From: UBA1479 sp964012715
GTDB taxonomy: Bacteria > Pseudomonadota > Alphaproteobacteria > Rhodospirillales > Casp-alpha2
Reading direction: 5' to 3'
Assembly (NCBI GenBank): GCA_964012715.1
Contig: CAXGUG010000005.1
Span: 10,115-74,114, forward strand
Length of the DNA: 64,000 bases
Below, piece after piece: positions 51,664-61,314 of this stretch. Both the position numbers and the translations under genes were made by a program. The notes below the pieces were generated by a model that saw nothing but the letters and a program-made list of their open reading frames with translations, was not told the DNA's origin and searched no databases. Positions within the stretch are counted from its first letter, which is position 1; every line of letters starts with the position of its first letter.

Positions 51664-52038
51664 TTACTGCGTTTCGTCGCCGCGCAGCCCCAGGAACCAC
51701 ATCAAGCCCAGGATCCCGCCTTTGACCCGCGGCAACAGCGCCAGGGTCAGACCCATGGTCAGCGGCACGGCGATGGCCAGTTGCAGCCAGGTCGGCGGCG
51801 ACATCAGCTGTTCGCTCATCAGCAGCAGGGGCACCACCATGTGGCCGACGATGGCGATCGTCAGATAGGGCGGAAAGTCGTCGGCCCGAATGTGGCCCAG
51901 TTCTTCGCCGCAATGCTCGCAGTCCGCAACCTTCAGATAGCCTTTGAAGCTATGGCCGACACCGCAGCTGGGGCAGCGCCGGGCAAGACCGCGCAGAATG
52001 GCAAGACCCACCGCGGGCCGGACGTCGTCGAGAGTCAT
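51664..52038 (-). CDS. DUF983 family membrane protein
   Basis: The 124-residue product (ATG 52038) has a zinc-ribbon-like N-terminus, CPSCG followed by CEHCGEELGH, then two membrane helices (YLTIAIVGHMVVPLLLMS and LQLAIAVPLTMGLTLALLP) and a short tail. This matches DUF983, a small alphaproteobacterial family sometimes found near cytochrome oxidase assembly genes; its role is unsettled. A longer open frame upstream (to 52125) overlaps pheA and is rejected. Confidence 0.85.
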   Translation of the reverse strand: MTLDDVRPAVGLAILRGLARRCPSCGVGHSFKGYLKVADCEHCGEELGHIRADDFPPYLTIAIVGHMVVPLLLMSEQLMSPPTWLQLAIAVPLTMGLTLALLPRVKGGILGLMWFLGLRGDETQ

Positions 52039-52070
52039 TTTAGAAATACTCCTGCTTGGGCAACCTGTGT

Positions 52071-52919
52071 TTAAGCCGTTTTGCGAAACGGATGGGCCGG
52101 GTAGGTGCCCAGCACCTTGACCCATTCGGAATAATGCGAGAGGTCCTCGAACGCCAGTTGAACGGCGGGGTCGTCCAGATGGCCTTCGACCTCGGCGAAA
52201 AACTGTGCCGCGATGAAATCGGAGCCGACGTAGCTTTCCAGCTTGGTCATGTTGACGCCGTTGGTCGCGAAACCGCTCATCGCTTTATATAGGGCCGCCG
52301 GAACGTTTCTCACACGGAAAGTGAAACTGGTGATGTAAGTCTCGCCTTCCATATAGGCAGGGGTTTCCGCCGTCAGTGACATAATCACAAAGCGCGTCGT
52401 GTTGTGCTCGGCGTCTTCGATGTTCTGTTTCAGGGACGTCAGACCATAAATCTCGCCCGCCAGGCTGGAGGCGATGGCCGCCTGGGTCTTGTCACCCTGG
52501 GCCGCGATATCCTTGGCCGCGCCCGCCGTATCGACATGCACCACCGGGGTCACGCCCAGATCGCGAATCAGATTGCGGCATTGGTTCAGGGCGTGGACGT
52601 GGCTGTGGACATGGGTCAAGTCGTCCAGCGTCGCCCCCGGCACGGCCAACAGATGGTGATGCACCCGGTGAAAATGCTCACCGATGATGTGCAGACCCGA
52701 ATCCGGCAACAGGTGGTGGATGTCCGCGACCCGCCCCGCGACCGAGTTGTCGATGGGGATCATGGCCAGGCGGGCATTGCCGTTTCGCACGGCGGCGAAG
52801 GCATCTTCGAAGGTGCGGCAAGGCAGCGGTTCCATGCCTTCTCGGGCCTCGCGACAGGCGAGATGCGAGTAGGCGCCGGGCATTCCCTGGAACGAGATTG
52901 TATTCTCGGCAGACGTCAT
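52071..52919 (-). CDS. pheA: Prephenate dehydratase
   Basis: This enzyme converts prephenate to phenylpyruvate in phenylalanine synthesis. The 282-residue product (ATG 52919) has the opening ISFQGMPGAYSHLACREA, the catalytic-domain signature MIPIDNSVAGRVADIHHLL, NTTRFVIMS with the essential Thr-Arg-Phe, and a C-terminal ACT domain (SFTFRVRNVPAALYKAMSGF) with the ESYVG phenylalanine-binding motif. There is no chorismate mutase domain. The open frame extends far upstream but without family support. It is divergent from the cytochrome c gene. Confidence 0.95.
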   Translation of the reverse strand: MTSAENTISFQGMPGAYSHLACREAREGMEPLPCRTFEDAFAAVRNGNARLAMIPIDNSVAGRVADIHHLLPDSGLHIIGEHFHRVHHHLLAVPGATLDDLTHVHSHVHALNQCRNLIRDLGVTPVVHVDTAGAAKDIAAQGDKTQAAIASSLAGEIYGLTSLKQNIEDAEHNTTRFVIMSLTAETPAYMEGETYITSFTFRVRNVPAALYKAMSGFATNGVNMTKLESYVGSDFIAAQFFAEVEGHLDDPAVQLAFEDLSHYSEWVKVLGTYPAHPFRKTA

Positions 52920-53126
52920 AGCGGGGCGATCTTTGGTCCGGATCGGCAAGGTCCCGAGATGTCGGGCCTTTTCAAAAACTTGCGGAGTATCGGTTCCGAG
53001 GGGGCCAGTGTCAACGCGAGCCGGAGGCCCCCAAGCATAAAGCCATGCAAAAGGCGGCTTAACCCGCTTGAACATGGCGGCATGGGCGGTTAAATTCCCC
53101 GCAACAATCGGCAAAGGGAACATACG

Positions 53127-53642
53127 ATGCACTTCTCCCGGATGGAAAAACTCGGTTTCGGCGTGCTGGTGGCGGCTTGGGTCGTCTGGGGCACCAATAA
53201 AATTGGTGACACGCTGGTTCACGCCCACGAGCCCGAAAAGATGGGCTTTGAAGTGGCCGTTGCCGATGCGGACGGCGCGCAGGAAGCCGCCGGCCCGAAA
53301 GAGCCTGAAAAGACGGCCATGGAGCTGATCGCTACCGCCGATCCGGCGCATGGCGCCAAGGTGTTCAAGAAGTGCACCGCCTGTCACTCCGCCGAAGCGG
53401 GCGCCAAGCATAAGATCGGCCCGAACCTGTGGGGCATCGTCGGCCATCCGCAGGGCAAGGCTGCCGGGTTCAACTATTCCGGCACCCTCGCCGGTTTGAG
53501 CGGCACCTGGACGATCGAAGAGCTGGACAAGTTCATCCACGATCCGAAGGGCTATGCCCCGGGCACCAAGATGACCTTCCGCGGCATTCCCAAGAATGCG
53601 GATCGCGCGGCGCTGCTGGTCTTCCTGGAATCCCTCAAATAA
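53127..53642 (+). CDS. Membrane-anchored class I c-type cytochrome (CycM-like)
   Basis: The 171-residue product has an uncleaved N-terminal anchor (GFGVLVAAWVVWGT), an acidic linker of about 40 residues, then a cytochrome c domain with heme motif C83-T-A-C86-H87 and the axial Met149 in APGTKMTF. This is the layout of cytochrome c552/CycM that passes electrons to terminal oxidases in rhizobia and relatives, and it often neighbours pheA. The start is ATG 53127 with AAGGGAACA upstream; MEKLG five codons later is an alternative. Confidence 0.93.
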   Translation: MHFSRMEKLGFGVLVAAWVVWGTNKIGDTLVHAHEPEKMGFEVAVADADGAQEAAGPKEPEKTAMELIATADPAHGAKVFKKCTACHSAEAGAKHKIGPNLWGIVGHPQGKAAGFNYSGTLAGLSGTWTIEELDKFIHDPKGYAPGTKMTFRGIPKNADRAALLVFLESLK

Positions 53643-53679
53643 GGCTTTCCCGCCTTTACCCTGTTCGGAGGACGGCGCC

Positions 53680-54471
53680 GTGACGCAATCGACCACGGAC
53701 GCCCAGGCTGACCGTTGCCTGGACCTGGCCATGGAAATGGCTGCCCGCGCCCGTGAAATCGTGTTGCGCCAATACGACGCCGCGCCGGACGTCGAGGACA
53801 AGGCCGACCAAAGCCCCGTCACCAAGACCGACCGGGAATGCGAAGCCCTGATGCGCGACATGATCGCGGCGCGCTTTCCCGATCACGGCATCTATGGCGA
53901 GGAATACGGCGCCGAGAACACCGACGCCGAATTCGTCTGGGTCCTGGACCCCATCGACGGCACCAAATCCTTCATCAGCGGCAAACCCCTGTTCGGCACC
54001 TTGATCGGACTGATGCAGGGCGGCGCGCCGCTGTTGGGCGTGATGGACAATCCCGCGCTGGACGAGGTCTGGACCGGGTCGCCCGGTCGCGGGGCCACCC
54101 GCAACGGCCAGCCGATCAACAGCCGCGCCTGCGCCGACCTGGCATCTGCCTGGTTGTTTTCGACCTCGCCGCAGATGCATCAGGGCCTGAATTTCGGCCA
54201 TTTCGAAAACCTGCGCCACAACTGCCGCCACACCATTTTCGGCGGCGATTGCTATAGCTACGGCATGCTGGCCCGCGGGCGCGCCGATCTGGTCTGCGAT
54301 TCCACCATGCAGCCCTATGACTACGTCGCCCTGGTGCCGATCGTCGAAGCGGCGGGCGGGCGTATGACCGATTGGTCCGGCCGCCCCCTGGGCCTGGACG
54401 GCGACGGCACGGTCATCGCCGCCGGCGACCCGCGCCTGATCGAGCTGGCCGCCCGGGCCCTGAGCGCCTGA
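53680..54471 (+). CDS. hisN: Inositol monophosphatase family protein, likely histidinol-phosphatase
   Basis: The 263-residue product starts at GTG 53680, eight bases after GGAGG. It has the metal-binding motifs of the family: GIYGEEYG, WVLDPIDGTKSFISGKPLF and the late MQPYDYVALVPIVEAAGG. The DGT-KSF-x-x-G-K-P variant and the segment following resemble HisN-type histidinol-phosphate phosphatases, the missing step when HisB lacks a phosphatase domain, as in alphaproteobacteria. Other sugar phosphates cannot be excluded. It lies 37 bases after the cytochrome gene. Confidence 0.85.
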   Translation: MTQSTTDAQADRCLDLAMEMAARAREIVLRQYDAAPDVEDKADQSPVTKTDRECEALMRDMIAARFPDHGIYGEEYGAENTDAEFVWVLDPIDGTKSFISGKPLFGTLIGLMQGGAPLLGVMDNPALDEVWTGSPGRGATRNGQPINSRACADLASAWLFSTSPQMHQGLNFGHFENLRHNCRHTIFGGDCYSYGMLARGRADLVCDSTMQPYDYVALVPIVEAAGGRMTDWSGRPLGLDGDGTVIAAGDPRLIELAARALSA

Positions 54472-54607
54472 TCCGGCCACAAGCCTGCCACATTGCGCGG
54501 TCATTTCTGCGGATCCGGGGCGTCGCGATTGTTCGCCCTATTGGATCGGAATCCGTTAATCTCCATATTCCGACGCAACGAAAATTGCCTATCCCGGGGG
54601 AAGCACC

Positions 54608-56449
54608 ATGCGATTTCTGAGCGCCCTTTTCGTCATCACGGCCCTGGCCCTTCCGAGCGCCGCGAACAAAGCCCAAGCCGCCGACGCGCCCAAACCGGCG
54701 CATGGCCTGGCCATGCACGGCGACCTGAAATATCCCCCCGATTTCAAGAATTTCGATTACGCCAACCCGAACGCGCCCAAGGGCGGCACGGTGCGCCTGG
54801 GCACCACCGGCACGTTTGACAGCTTCAACCCGTTCATCATCAAAGGCACCCCGGCCTCGGCGTCGGGCTTCATGTACGACACCCTGATGGACGACGCCGC
54901 CGACGAGCCGTTCAGCCAATACGGGCGGCTGGCCGAAACGGTGACCGTGCCGGACGACCGGTCCTGGGTCGAATTCACCTTGCGCAAGGAAGCCCGCTGG
55001 CATGACGGCCAGCCGATCACCGTGGACGACGTGATCTTTTCCTTCAACATCCTGATCAAGGACGGCGCGCCGTTCTATCGCTTCTATTACGGCAGTGTCG
55101 CCGATGTGACGCAGACCGGCGAACGGTCCGTCAAATTCACCTTCAAGCCCGGTGAAAACCGCGAATTGCCGCTGATCCTGGGACAGCTGACGATCCTGCC
55201 CAAGCATTACTGGAAGGATCGGGACTTCAACAAAACCACGCTGGAGCCCCCGCTGGGCAGCGGGCCCTATAAAATTTCCGAATTCGAGCCGGGGCGCTTC
55301 GTCAAGCTGACGCGGGTCGAGGATTATTGGGGCAAGGACCTGCCGGTCAACAAGGGCTTCAATAACTTCGGCGAGATCATTTTCGATTATTACCGCGACG
55401 CCAACGTCGCGTTGGAGGCATTTCTGGCCGGGCGCTACGACTATCGGTCGGAGAATGCCTCAAAAAGCTGGGCCACGGCCTACGACACCCCCGCCGTCAA
55501 AAAGGGCGTGTTGAAGAAGGAAGAAATCCACCATGACCGCCCGGCAGGCATGCAGGGTTTCGCCTTCAACATCCGCCGCGACCTGTTCAAGGACCCGAAG
55601 GTCCGCGAAGCCCTGGCCTATGCCTTCAACTTCGAATGGTCGAACAAGGCCCTGTTCTATGGCCAGTACGTGCACACCCGCAGCTATTTCCAGAACTCGG
55701 AAATGGCGGCGACGGGCCTGCCCGGCGCGGACGAGTTGAAAATCCTGGAGCCTTACCGCGACCAATTGCCGCCCGAGGTCTTCACCAAGGAATACAACCC
55801 GCCCAAGGGTGACGAAGGCGGCAACATCCGGGGCAATCTGCGCACCGCGTCGAAGCTGCTGCGCGAGGCCGGATGGGTCATCAAGGACGGCAAGCGGGTC
55901 AACGAGAAGACCGGCAAGCCGTTCGTGTTCGAAATGATGCTGGTCAGCCCGCTGTTCGAGCGCATCGCCCTTCCCTTCGCCAAGAACCTGGAAAAGCTGG
56001 GCATCACCATGTCCGTGCGGACCATCGACACGGCCCAGTATCGCCGGCGGCTGGATACCTTCGACTTCGACATGGTCGTCAGCACCTTCGGACAGTCGAT
56101 GTCGCCGGGCAACGAACAGCGCGATTTCTGGTCCACGGCCTCAGCCGAGCGCGAGGGTGGACGCAACATCATCGGCATCGAATCGAAAGCCGTCGACGCC
56201 ATCATCGAACAATTGATCGCGGCCCCGACCCGCAAAGACCTGGTCACCGCCTGCAAGGCGCTGGATCGGGTGCTGCAATGGGGCCACTACGTCATCCCCA
56301 ACTGGCACGCGCCCTATGATCGCGTCGCCTATTGGGACAAGTTCGGGCGCCCCAAGGTCACGCCGACGCGGGGCAACCAGCTGTTCGCCTGGTGGGTCGA
56401 CGCGGAAAAAGCCAAGACCCTGGCCGATCGCAAAAAAGGCGTGAATTAA
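54608..56449 (+). CDS. yejA: Peptide/oligopeptide ABC transporter substrate-binding protein
   Basis: The 613-residue periplasmic protein has a cleavable signal peptide (LSALFVITALALPSAANKAQA). It is of the SBP family 5 type: AMHGDLKYPPDFKNFDYANP, FDSFNPFIIKGTPA, and the C-terminal WHAPYDRVAYWDKFGRP, typical of YejA. It feeds peptides, including microcin-C-type heptapeptide nucleotides in Escherichia coli, to YejBEF. The start is ATG 54608 after GGGGGAAG. It heads yejA-yejB-yejE-yejF-hydroxyacid reductase. Confidence 0.92.
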   Translation: MRFLSALFVITALALPSAANKAQAADAPKPAHGLAMHGDLKYPPDFKNFDYANPNAPKGGTVRLGTTGTFDSFNPFIIKGTPASASGFMYDTLMDDAADEPFSQYGRLAETVTVPDDRSWVEFTLRKEARWHDGQPITVDDVIFSFNILIKDGAPFYRFYYGSVADVTQTGERSVKFTFKPGENRELPLILGQLTILPKHYWKDRDFNKTTLEPPLGSGPYKISEFEPGRFVKLTRVEDYWGKDLPVNKGFNNFGEIIFDYYRDANVALEAFLAGRYDYRSENASKSWATAYDTPAVKKGVLKKEEIHHDRPAGMQGFAFNIRRDLFKDPKVREALAYAFNFEWSNKALFYGQYVHTRSYFQNSEMAATGLPGADELKILEPYRDQLPPEVFTKEYNPPKGDEGGNIRGNLRTASKLLREAGWVIKDGKRVNEKTGKPFVFEMMLVSPLFERIALPFAKNLEKLGITMSVRTIDTAQYRRRLDTFDFDMVVSTFGQSMSPGNEQRDFWSTASAEREGGRNIIGIESKAVDAIIEQLIAAPTRKDLVTACKALDRVLQWGHYVIPNWHAPYDRVAYWDKFGRPKVTPTRGNQLFAWWVDAEKAKTLADRKKGVN

Positions 56450-56502
56450 CGCCCTCACAGGAACGGTAGCCGCACGAACCGCCAAGCCCTATCATCGCCG
56501 CC

Positions 56503-57615
56503 ATGTTCGCTTATATCCTCCGCCGCCTGGCCCTGATCCCGCCGACCCTGTTCGGCATCATGGTGATCAATTTCGCCGTCGTTCAGGTTTTGCCCGGCGG
56601 CCCGGTCGAACAGATCATCGCCCAGATCACCGGCGAGGACGTAGCCGCGACCGCCCGCGTATCCGGCGACGGCGGATCGGAAGTGATGTCCGCCAAGCGG
56701 CCGCAGACAGGCGGCGACTCGACCATCAACAGCAAGTATCGCGGGGCGCAGGGCCTGCCGCCCGAATTCATCAAGGACCTGGAACGCCAGTTCGGTTTGG
56801 ACAAGCCGGCGCACGAGCGATTCTGGCTGATGATGAAGAAGTACGTGACCTTCGATTTCGGGCATAGCTACTTCCGCGATCAGTCGGTGACAGAACTGGT
56901 GTTGCAGAAAATGCCGGTCTCGATCTCGCTCGGGCTATGGACGACCCTGCTGGTCTATCTGATTTCGATCCCCCTCGGCATCGCCAAGGCGGTGCGCGAC
57001 GGCTCGCGGTTCGATATCTGGACCTCGGGCCTGGTGATCTTCGGCAACGCCGTGCCCGGGTTCCTGTTCGCGATTCTGCTGATCGTGTTGTTCGCGGGCG
57101 GGCGGTATTGGGACGTCTTCCCCCTGCGCGGGCTGGTCTCCGAGAATTTCAGCGATCTGTCGACCTGGGCCCAGGTGAAGGATTATTTCTGGCACATGAC
57201 CCTGCCCATTTCGTCGATGGTGATCGGCGGATTCGCGGGCCTGACCATGCTGACCAAGAACTCGTTCCTGGAGCAGATCAACCAGCAATACGTGATCACC
57301 GCCCGGTCCAAGGGCCTGACCGAACGACAGGTTCTGTACGGGCATGTGTTCCGCAATGCCATGTTGATCGTGATCGCCGGGTTCCCCAGCGCGTTCGTCG
57401 GCATTTTGTTCACCGGTTCGCTGCTGACCGAAGTCATTTTCTCGCTCGACGGGCTCGGCCTGTTGGGCTTCGACGCGGCCCTGACCCGCGATTATCCGGT
57501 GATGTTCGCGACCCTGTATTTCTTCACCCTGCTGGGTCTGGTCATGGGCATCATCGGCGACGTCATGTACCACATCGTCGATCCGCGCATCGATTTCGAG
57601 GCACGGGGGGTTTAG
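56503..57615 (+). CDS. yejB: Peptide ABC transporter permease YejB
   Basis: The 370-residue permease has six membrane helices and the YejB-specific extended periplasmic loop after the first helix (about 45-110), which contains GEDVAATARVSGDG and QFGLDKPAHERFW. The EAA loop is in LTERQVLYGHVFRNAM. It is followed three bases later by yejE. Confidence 0.93.
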   Translation: MFAYILRRLALIPPTLFGIMVINFAVVQVLPGGPVEQIIAQITGEDVAATARVSGDGGSEVMSAKRPQTGGDSTINSKYRGAQGLPPEFIKDLERQFGLDKPAHERFWLMMKKYVTFDFGHSYFRDQSVTELVLQKMPVSISLGLWTTLLVYLISIPLGIAKAVRDGSRFDIWTSGLVIFGNAVPGFLFAILLIVLFAGGRYWDVFPLRGLVSENFSDLSTWAQVKDYFWHMTLPISSMVIGGFAGLTMLTKNSFLEQINQQYVITARSKGLTERQVLYGHVFRNAMLIVIAGFPSAFVGILFTGSLLTEVIFSLDGLGLLGFDAALTRDYPVMFATLYFFTLLGLVMGIIGDVMYHIVDPRIDFEARGV

Positions 57616-57618
57616 GGC

Positions 57619-58728
57619 ATGACGCCGGATTCCAACGCCGCCCCCGCCATGACGACGGAAAGCAGCGCCGTACCGCCGCTGCCGGGGCGCCGTTTTCTGG
57701 GCCTGCGAATCACGCCGCTGACCGAACGGCGGCTGGCCAATTTCCGCCGCAACCGGCGGGGCTATTGGTCGCTGTGGATTTTCACCCTGCTGTTCGTGCT
57801 GTCGCTGTTCGCCGAGTTGATCGCCAACGACAAGCCGTTCCTGGTTTATTTCGACGGCGGGTTTTATGCCCCCTTCGCCCAGGAATACCCGGAGACGGCC
57901 TTCGGCGGCGAGTTCGCGACCGAGGCCGATTACCGCGATCCCTACGTCAAAGACCTGATCAACGCCAAGGGCTGGATGGTCTGGCCGATCATTCCCTATT
58001 CCTATGACACGGTGATCAAGGACCTGCCCGGCCCCGCCCCCTCGCCGCCCAGCGCCAAGAACTGGCTGGGCACCGACGACCAGGGACGCGACGTGCTGGC
58101 GCGGATGATCTACGGCATCCGCATATCGGTGCTGTTCGGCCTGACCCTGACGATCATCAGCTCGATCGTCGGCGTCGCCGCCGGGGCGGCGCAGGGCTAT
58201 TTCGGCGGCTGGATCGACCTGTTGGCGCAGCGCTTCATCGAAATATGGGCGGGCCTGCCGATCCTATACCTGCTGATCATTCTGGCCAGCGTCGTCACCC
58301 CCGGATTCTGGTGGATCATCGGGTTGATGCTGTTGTTTTCCTGGATGGGGTTCGTCGGCGTCGTCCGGGCGGAATTCCTGCGCGCGCGCAATTTCGATTA
58401 CGTCCGCGCGGCCAAGGCCCTGGGCGTATCGGACGGCGTCATCATGTTCAAGCATGTTCTGCCCAACGCCATGGTCGCGACCCTGACCTTCCTGCCGTTC
58501 ACCCTGACCGGGGCGATCACGACCCTGACCTCGCTCGACTTTCTGGGGTTCGGCCTGCCCGCCGGGTCGCCGTCACTGGGTGAGTTGCTGAACCAGGGCA
58601 AGAACAACATCCAGGCCCCCTGGCTGGGCTTTACGGCATTCTTTTCCTTGGCGATCATGCTGTCGCTATTGGTGTTCGTCGGCGAGGCTGTGCGCGACGC
58701 CTTCGATCCGCGCAAGGTGTTCAAGTAA
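57619..58728 (+). CDS. yejE: Peptide ABC transporter permease YejE
   Basis: The 369-residue permease starts after a 25-residue cytosolic lead; the first helix (WSLWIFTLLFVLSLFAELIA) is followed by a soluble loop with YSYDTVIKDLPGPAPSPPS and NWLGTDDQGRDVLARMIYG, a family hallmark. Five more helices and an EAA loop (ARNFDYVRAAKALGVSDG) follow. Its stop is immediately followed by the yejF start, with no intervening base. Confidence 0.93.
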   Translation: MTPDSNAAPAMTTESSAVPPLPGRRFLGLRITPLTERRLANFRRNRRGYWSLWIFTLLFVLSLFAELIANDKPFLVYFDGGFYAPFAQEYPETAFGGEFATEADYRDPYVKDLINAKGWMVWPIIPYSYDTVIKDLPGPAPSPPSAKNWLGTDDQGRDVLARMIYGIRISVLFGLTLTIISSIVGVAAGAAQGYFGGWIDLLAQRFIEIWAGLPILYLLIILASVVTPGFWWIIGLMLLFSWMGFVGVVRAEFLRARNFDYVRAAKALGVSDGVIMFKHVLPNAMVATLTFLPFTLTGAITTLTSLDFLGFGLPAGSPSLGELLNQGKNNIQAPWLGFTAFFSLAIMLSLLVFVGEAVRDAFDPRKVFK

Positions 58729-60357
58729 ATGACGAAGCTGCTGGAAATCGACGACCTGCACGTGACCTTCGGCCAAGGGGCCAAGGCCGTGCCCGCGGTC
58801 AAGGGGGCGTCGCTCGCCATCGAAAAGGGCGAGACCCATGCCCTGGTCGGCGAATCCGGGTCGGGAAAATCGGTCACCGCCCTGTCGGTCATGCAGTTGC
58901 TGCCCTATCCCCTGGCCAATCATCCCAAGGGATCGATCAAGTTCGAGGGCAAGGAACTGGTCGGTGCGCCGGGCAAGGTGATGCGCGAGATTCGCGGCAA
59001 CCGCATCGCCATGATCTTTCAGGAACCATTGACCAGCCTGAACCCCCTGCATTCGATCGAACAGCAGATTTCCGAAGTCCTGTTCCTGCATCGGCACATG
59101 ACGCCGCGCCAGGCCCGCGCGCGGGTGTTGGAGCTGCTTGACCTGGTCGGCTTGACCGAAGCCGCCGCCGACCGCCTGCACGCCCTGCCCCACGAATTTT
59201 CCGGCGGCCAGCAACAACGCATCATGATCGCCATGGCCCTGGCCAACGACCCGGACCTGTTGATCGCGGACGAGCCGACCACGGCTCTCGACGTGACCAT
59301 TCAGGCCCAGGTCCTGAAGCTGATGAAGGAGCTTCAGGAAAAGCTCGGCATGGCGCTGCTGCTGATCACCCATGACCTGGGTATCGTGCGGCGCATGGCC
59401 GATACGGTGTCGGTCATGAACGACGGCCATATCGTCGAACAGGGCAAGGCCCAGCACGTGTTCGCCGACCCACAGCATGCCTATACCCGCCACCTGCTGG
59501 CGGCCGAGCCCAAGGGCCGGCCCGACCCTGCCGCGCCCGACGCGCCGGAATTGCTGGCGGCCAAGGACATCAAGGTCTGGTTCCCGGTCAAGCGCGGCTT
59601 CCTGCGCCGCACGGTCGGGCATATCAAGGCCGTGGACGGCATTTCCCTGAACCTCAAGCGCGGCCATACCCTGGGCATCGTCGGCGAATCCGGCTCGGGC
59701 AAAAGCACCCTGGGCCGCGCTCTGTTGCGGCTGGAGCGCTCCGAAGGCGAGATCCTGTTCGACGGCGCCAACATCCAGGGGCGGCAGTTCAAGGAAATGC
59801 GCCCGCTTCGGCGCGAGATGCAGATCGTTTTCCAGGACCCGTTCGGCAGCCTCAGCCCCCGCCTGTCGATCAGCCAGATCATCGAGGAAGGCCTGATCGT
59901 CCACGGTCTGGGCGGCGACGCGCAGGCCCGGCGGCAGTTGGTATCAGAGGCCTTGACCGAGGTCGGCCTCAGCCCCGAGATGCAGGACCGTTACCCCCAC
60001 GAATTTTCCGGCGGGCAGCGTCAGCGCATCTCGATCGCCCGGGCCCTGGTGCTGAAACCCAAGTTCATCGTACTGGATGAGCCGACCAGCGCCCTCGACA
60101 TGTCGGTTCAGGCGCAGATCGTCGAATTGCTGCGCGGCTTGCAGAAAAAGCACGATCTGGCTTACCTGTTCATTTCCCACGATCTGAAGGTCGTCCGCGC
60201 GCTCAGTCACGAAATCGCCGTGATGCGGGGCGGCCGGGTCGTCGAATTCGGTTCCGCCGAACAAATCATCGATGCCCCGAAAGATCCCTACACCAAGGCC
60301 CTAATGGCCGCCGCCTTCGAAATGAAGGCCGACGAAACAGGAATAGTCTCAAGCTGA
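58729..60357 (+). CDS. yejF: Peptide ABC transporter ATP-binding protein YejF (two ATPase domains)
   Basis: The 542-residue product has two complete ABC domains. The first has Walker A ALVGESGSGKSVTAL, signature FSGGQQQRIM, Walker B LIADEPTTALDVT and switch ITHDLG. The second, from about residue 280, has GIVGESGSGKSTLGR, FSGGQRQRISIA, FIVLDEPTSALDMS and ISHDLK. Each domain ends with oligopeptide-transporter-type extensions. It powers YejBE. Its stop overlaps the next start by one base. Confidence 0.94.
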   Translation: MTKLLEIDDLHVTFGQGAKAVPAVKGASLAIEKGETHALVGESGSGKSVTALSVMQLLPYPLANHPKGSIKFEGKELVGAPGKVMREIRGNRIAMIFQEPLTSLNPLHSIEQQISEVLFLHRHMTPRQARARVLELLDLVGLTEAAADRLHALPHEFSGGQQQRIMIAMALANDPDLLIADEPTTALDVTIQAQVLKLMKELQEKLGMALLLITHDLGIVRRMADTVSVMNDGHIVEQGKAQHVFADPQHAYTRHLLAAEPKGRPDPAAPDAPELLAAKDIKVWFPVKRGFLRRTVGHIKAVDGISLNLKRGHTLGIVGESGSGKSTLGRALLRLERSEGEILFDGANIQGRQFKEMRPLRREMQIVFQDPFGSLSPRLSISQIIEEGLIVHGLGGDAQARRQLVSEALTEVGLSPEMQDRYPHEFSGGQRQRISIARALVLKPKFIVLDEPTSALDMSVQAQIVELLRGLQKKHDLAYLFISHDLKVVRALSHEIAVMRGGRVVEFGSAEQIIDAPKDPYTKALMAAAFEMKADETGIVSS

Positions 60358-61307
60358 TGCCCACCGTTCTCTACATGGCCGCCGACGGCAATCCCAAGCC
60401 CTGGCGGGACGCCTTTCTTGACCAAATGCCCGAAGCCGATTTTCGCATCTGGTCCGCCGACCCCGCCAAGGACGAAACCGGCGACAAGTCGGAAATCGAT
60501 TACGCCATCGTCTGGAAGCCGTCCCCCGGCGTGTTGGCGTCGCTGCCCAATCTGAAGGCCGTGTTTTCCATGGGGGCCGGGGTCGATCACCTGTTCGGCG
60601 ATCCGGAACTGCCGCGGAACGTGCCCCTGGTTCGTCTGATCGACCGCTGTCTGACCCAGGGGATGAGCGAATACGCCATCTATTGGGTTATCCATTTCCA
60701 CCGCAAGATGGGCGTTTACGCCCAATTCGCCCGCGACGGCGTGTGGAAGCGCATGCGCCAGGCCGATGCCGAACGGCGCCGGGTCGGGATTTTGGGCCTG
60801 GGCGAGCTGGGCGGCGACGCGGCGAAGAAGCTGGTGCCCCTGCATTATCAGGTCGCCGGTTGGTCGCGCTCGAAAAAGGAAATCCCGGGGGTCGAAAGCT
60901 TCCACGGGCAGGATCAGCTGATCCCGTTCCTCAACCGCACGGAAATCCTGGTCTGTCTGCTGCCGCTGACGCCGGACACGCAGGGCATCATCAATAAGGA
61001 AACGCTGGCCGCCCTGCCCAAGGGGGCGTTCATCATCAACTGCGCCCGCGGCGGCCATGTGGTCGACGACGATCTGCTGGCGGCGCTCGATTCCGGGCAT
61101 ATCGAAGGGGCGACCCTGGACGTGTTCCACGAAGAGCCCCTACCCGCCGAGCATCCGTACTGGGCCCATCCCAAGGTCAACGTGACCCCGCATATGGCTA
61201 GCCTGACCGTGCCGGAATCCAGCACCGAATGGTACGTCCGCAACATTAAGCGGATGGAAGCGGGCGAACCGCCGCTCAATACCGTGGATATCGATACGCG
61301 GTATTAG
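60357..61307 (+). CDS. ghrA: Glyoxylate/hydroxypyruvate reductase A-like dehydrogenase
   Basis: The 316-residue D-2-hydroxyacid dehydrogenase has NAD(P)-binding GILGLGELGGDAAKKL, SRSKKEIPGVESF (the Arg suggests NADPH preference), LPLTPDTQGIIN, the active-site Arg in INCARGGHVVDDDLL, Glu in VFHEEPLP and His in VTPHMAS. This order matches the GhrA group. The ATG overlaps the yejF stop (TGATG), so the enzyme is translationally coupled to the peptide importer, an unexpected partnership. Confidence 0.87.
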   Translation: MPTVLYMAADGNPKPWRDAFLDQMPEADFRIWSADPAKDETGDKSEIDYAIVWKPSPGVLASLPNLKAVFSMGAGVDHLFGDPELPRNVPLVRLIDRCLTQGMSEYAIYWVIHFHRKMGVYAQFARDGVWKRMRQADAERRRVGILGLGELGGDAAKKLVPLHYQVAGWSRSKKEIPGVESFHGQDQLIPFLNRTEILVCLLPLTPDTQGIINKETLAALPKGAFIINCARGGHVVDDDLLAALDSGHIEGATLDVFHEEPLPAEHPYWAHPKVNVTPHMASLTVPESSTEWYVRNIKRMEAGEPPLNTVDIDTRY

Positions 61308-61314
61308 GCCTGGG

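Noticed and set aside
52920..53861. A long upstream extension of the pheA frame
   Set aside because: The extra 314 codons cross the divergent cytochrome c gene and show no family similarity; ATG 52919 begins the conserved domain.
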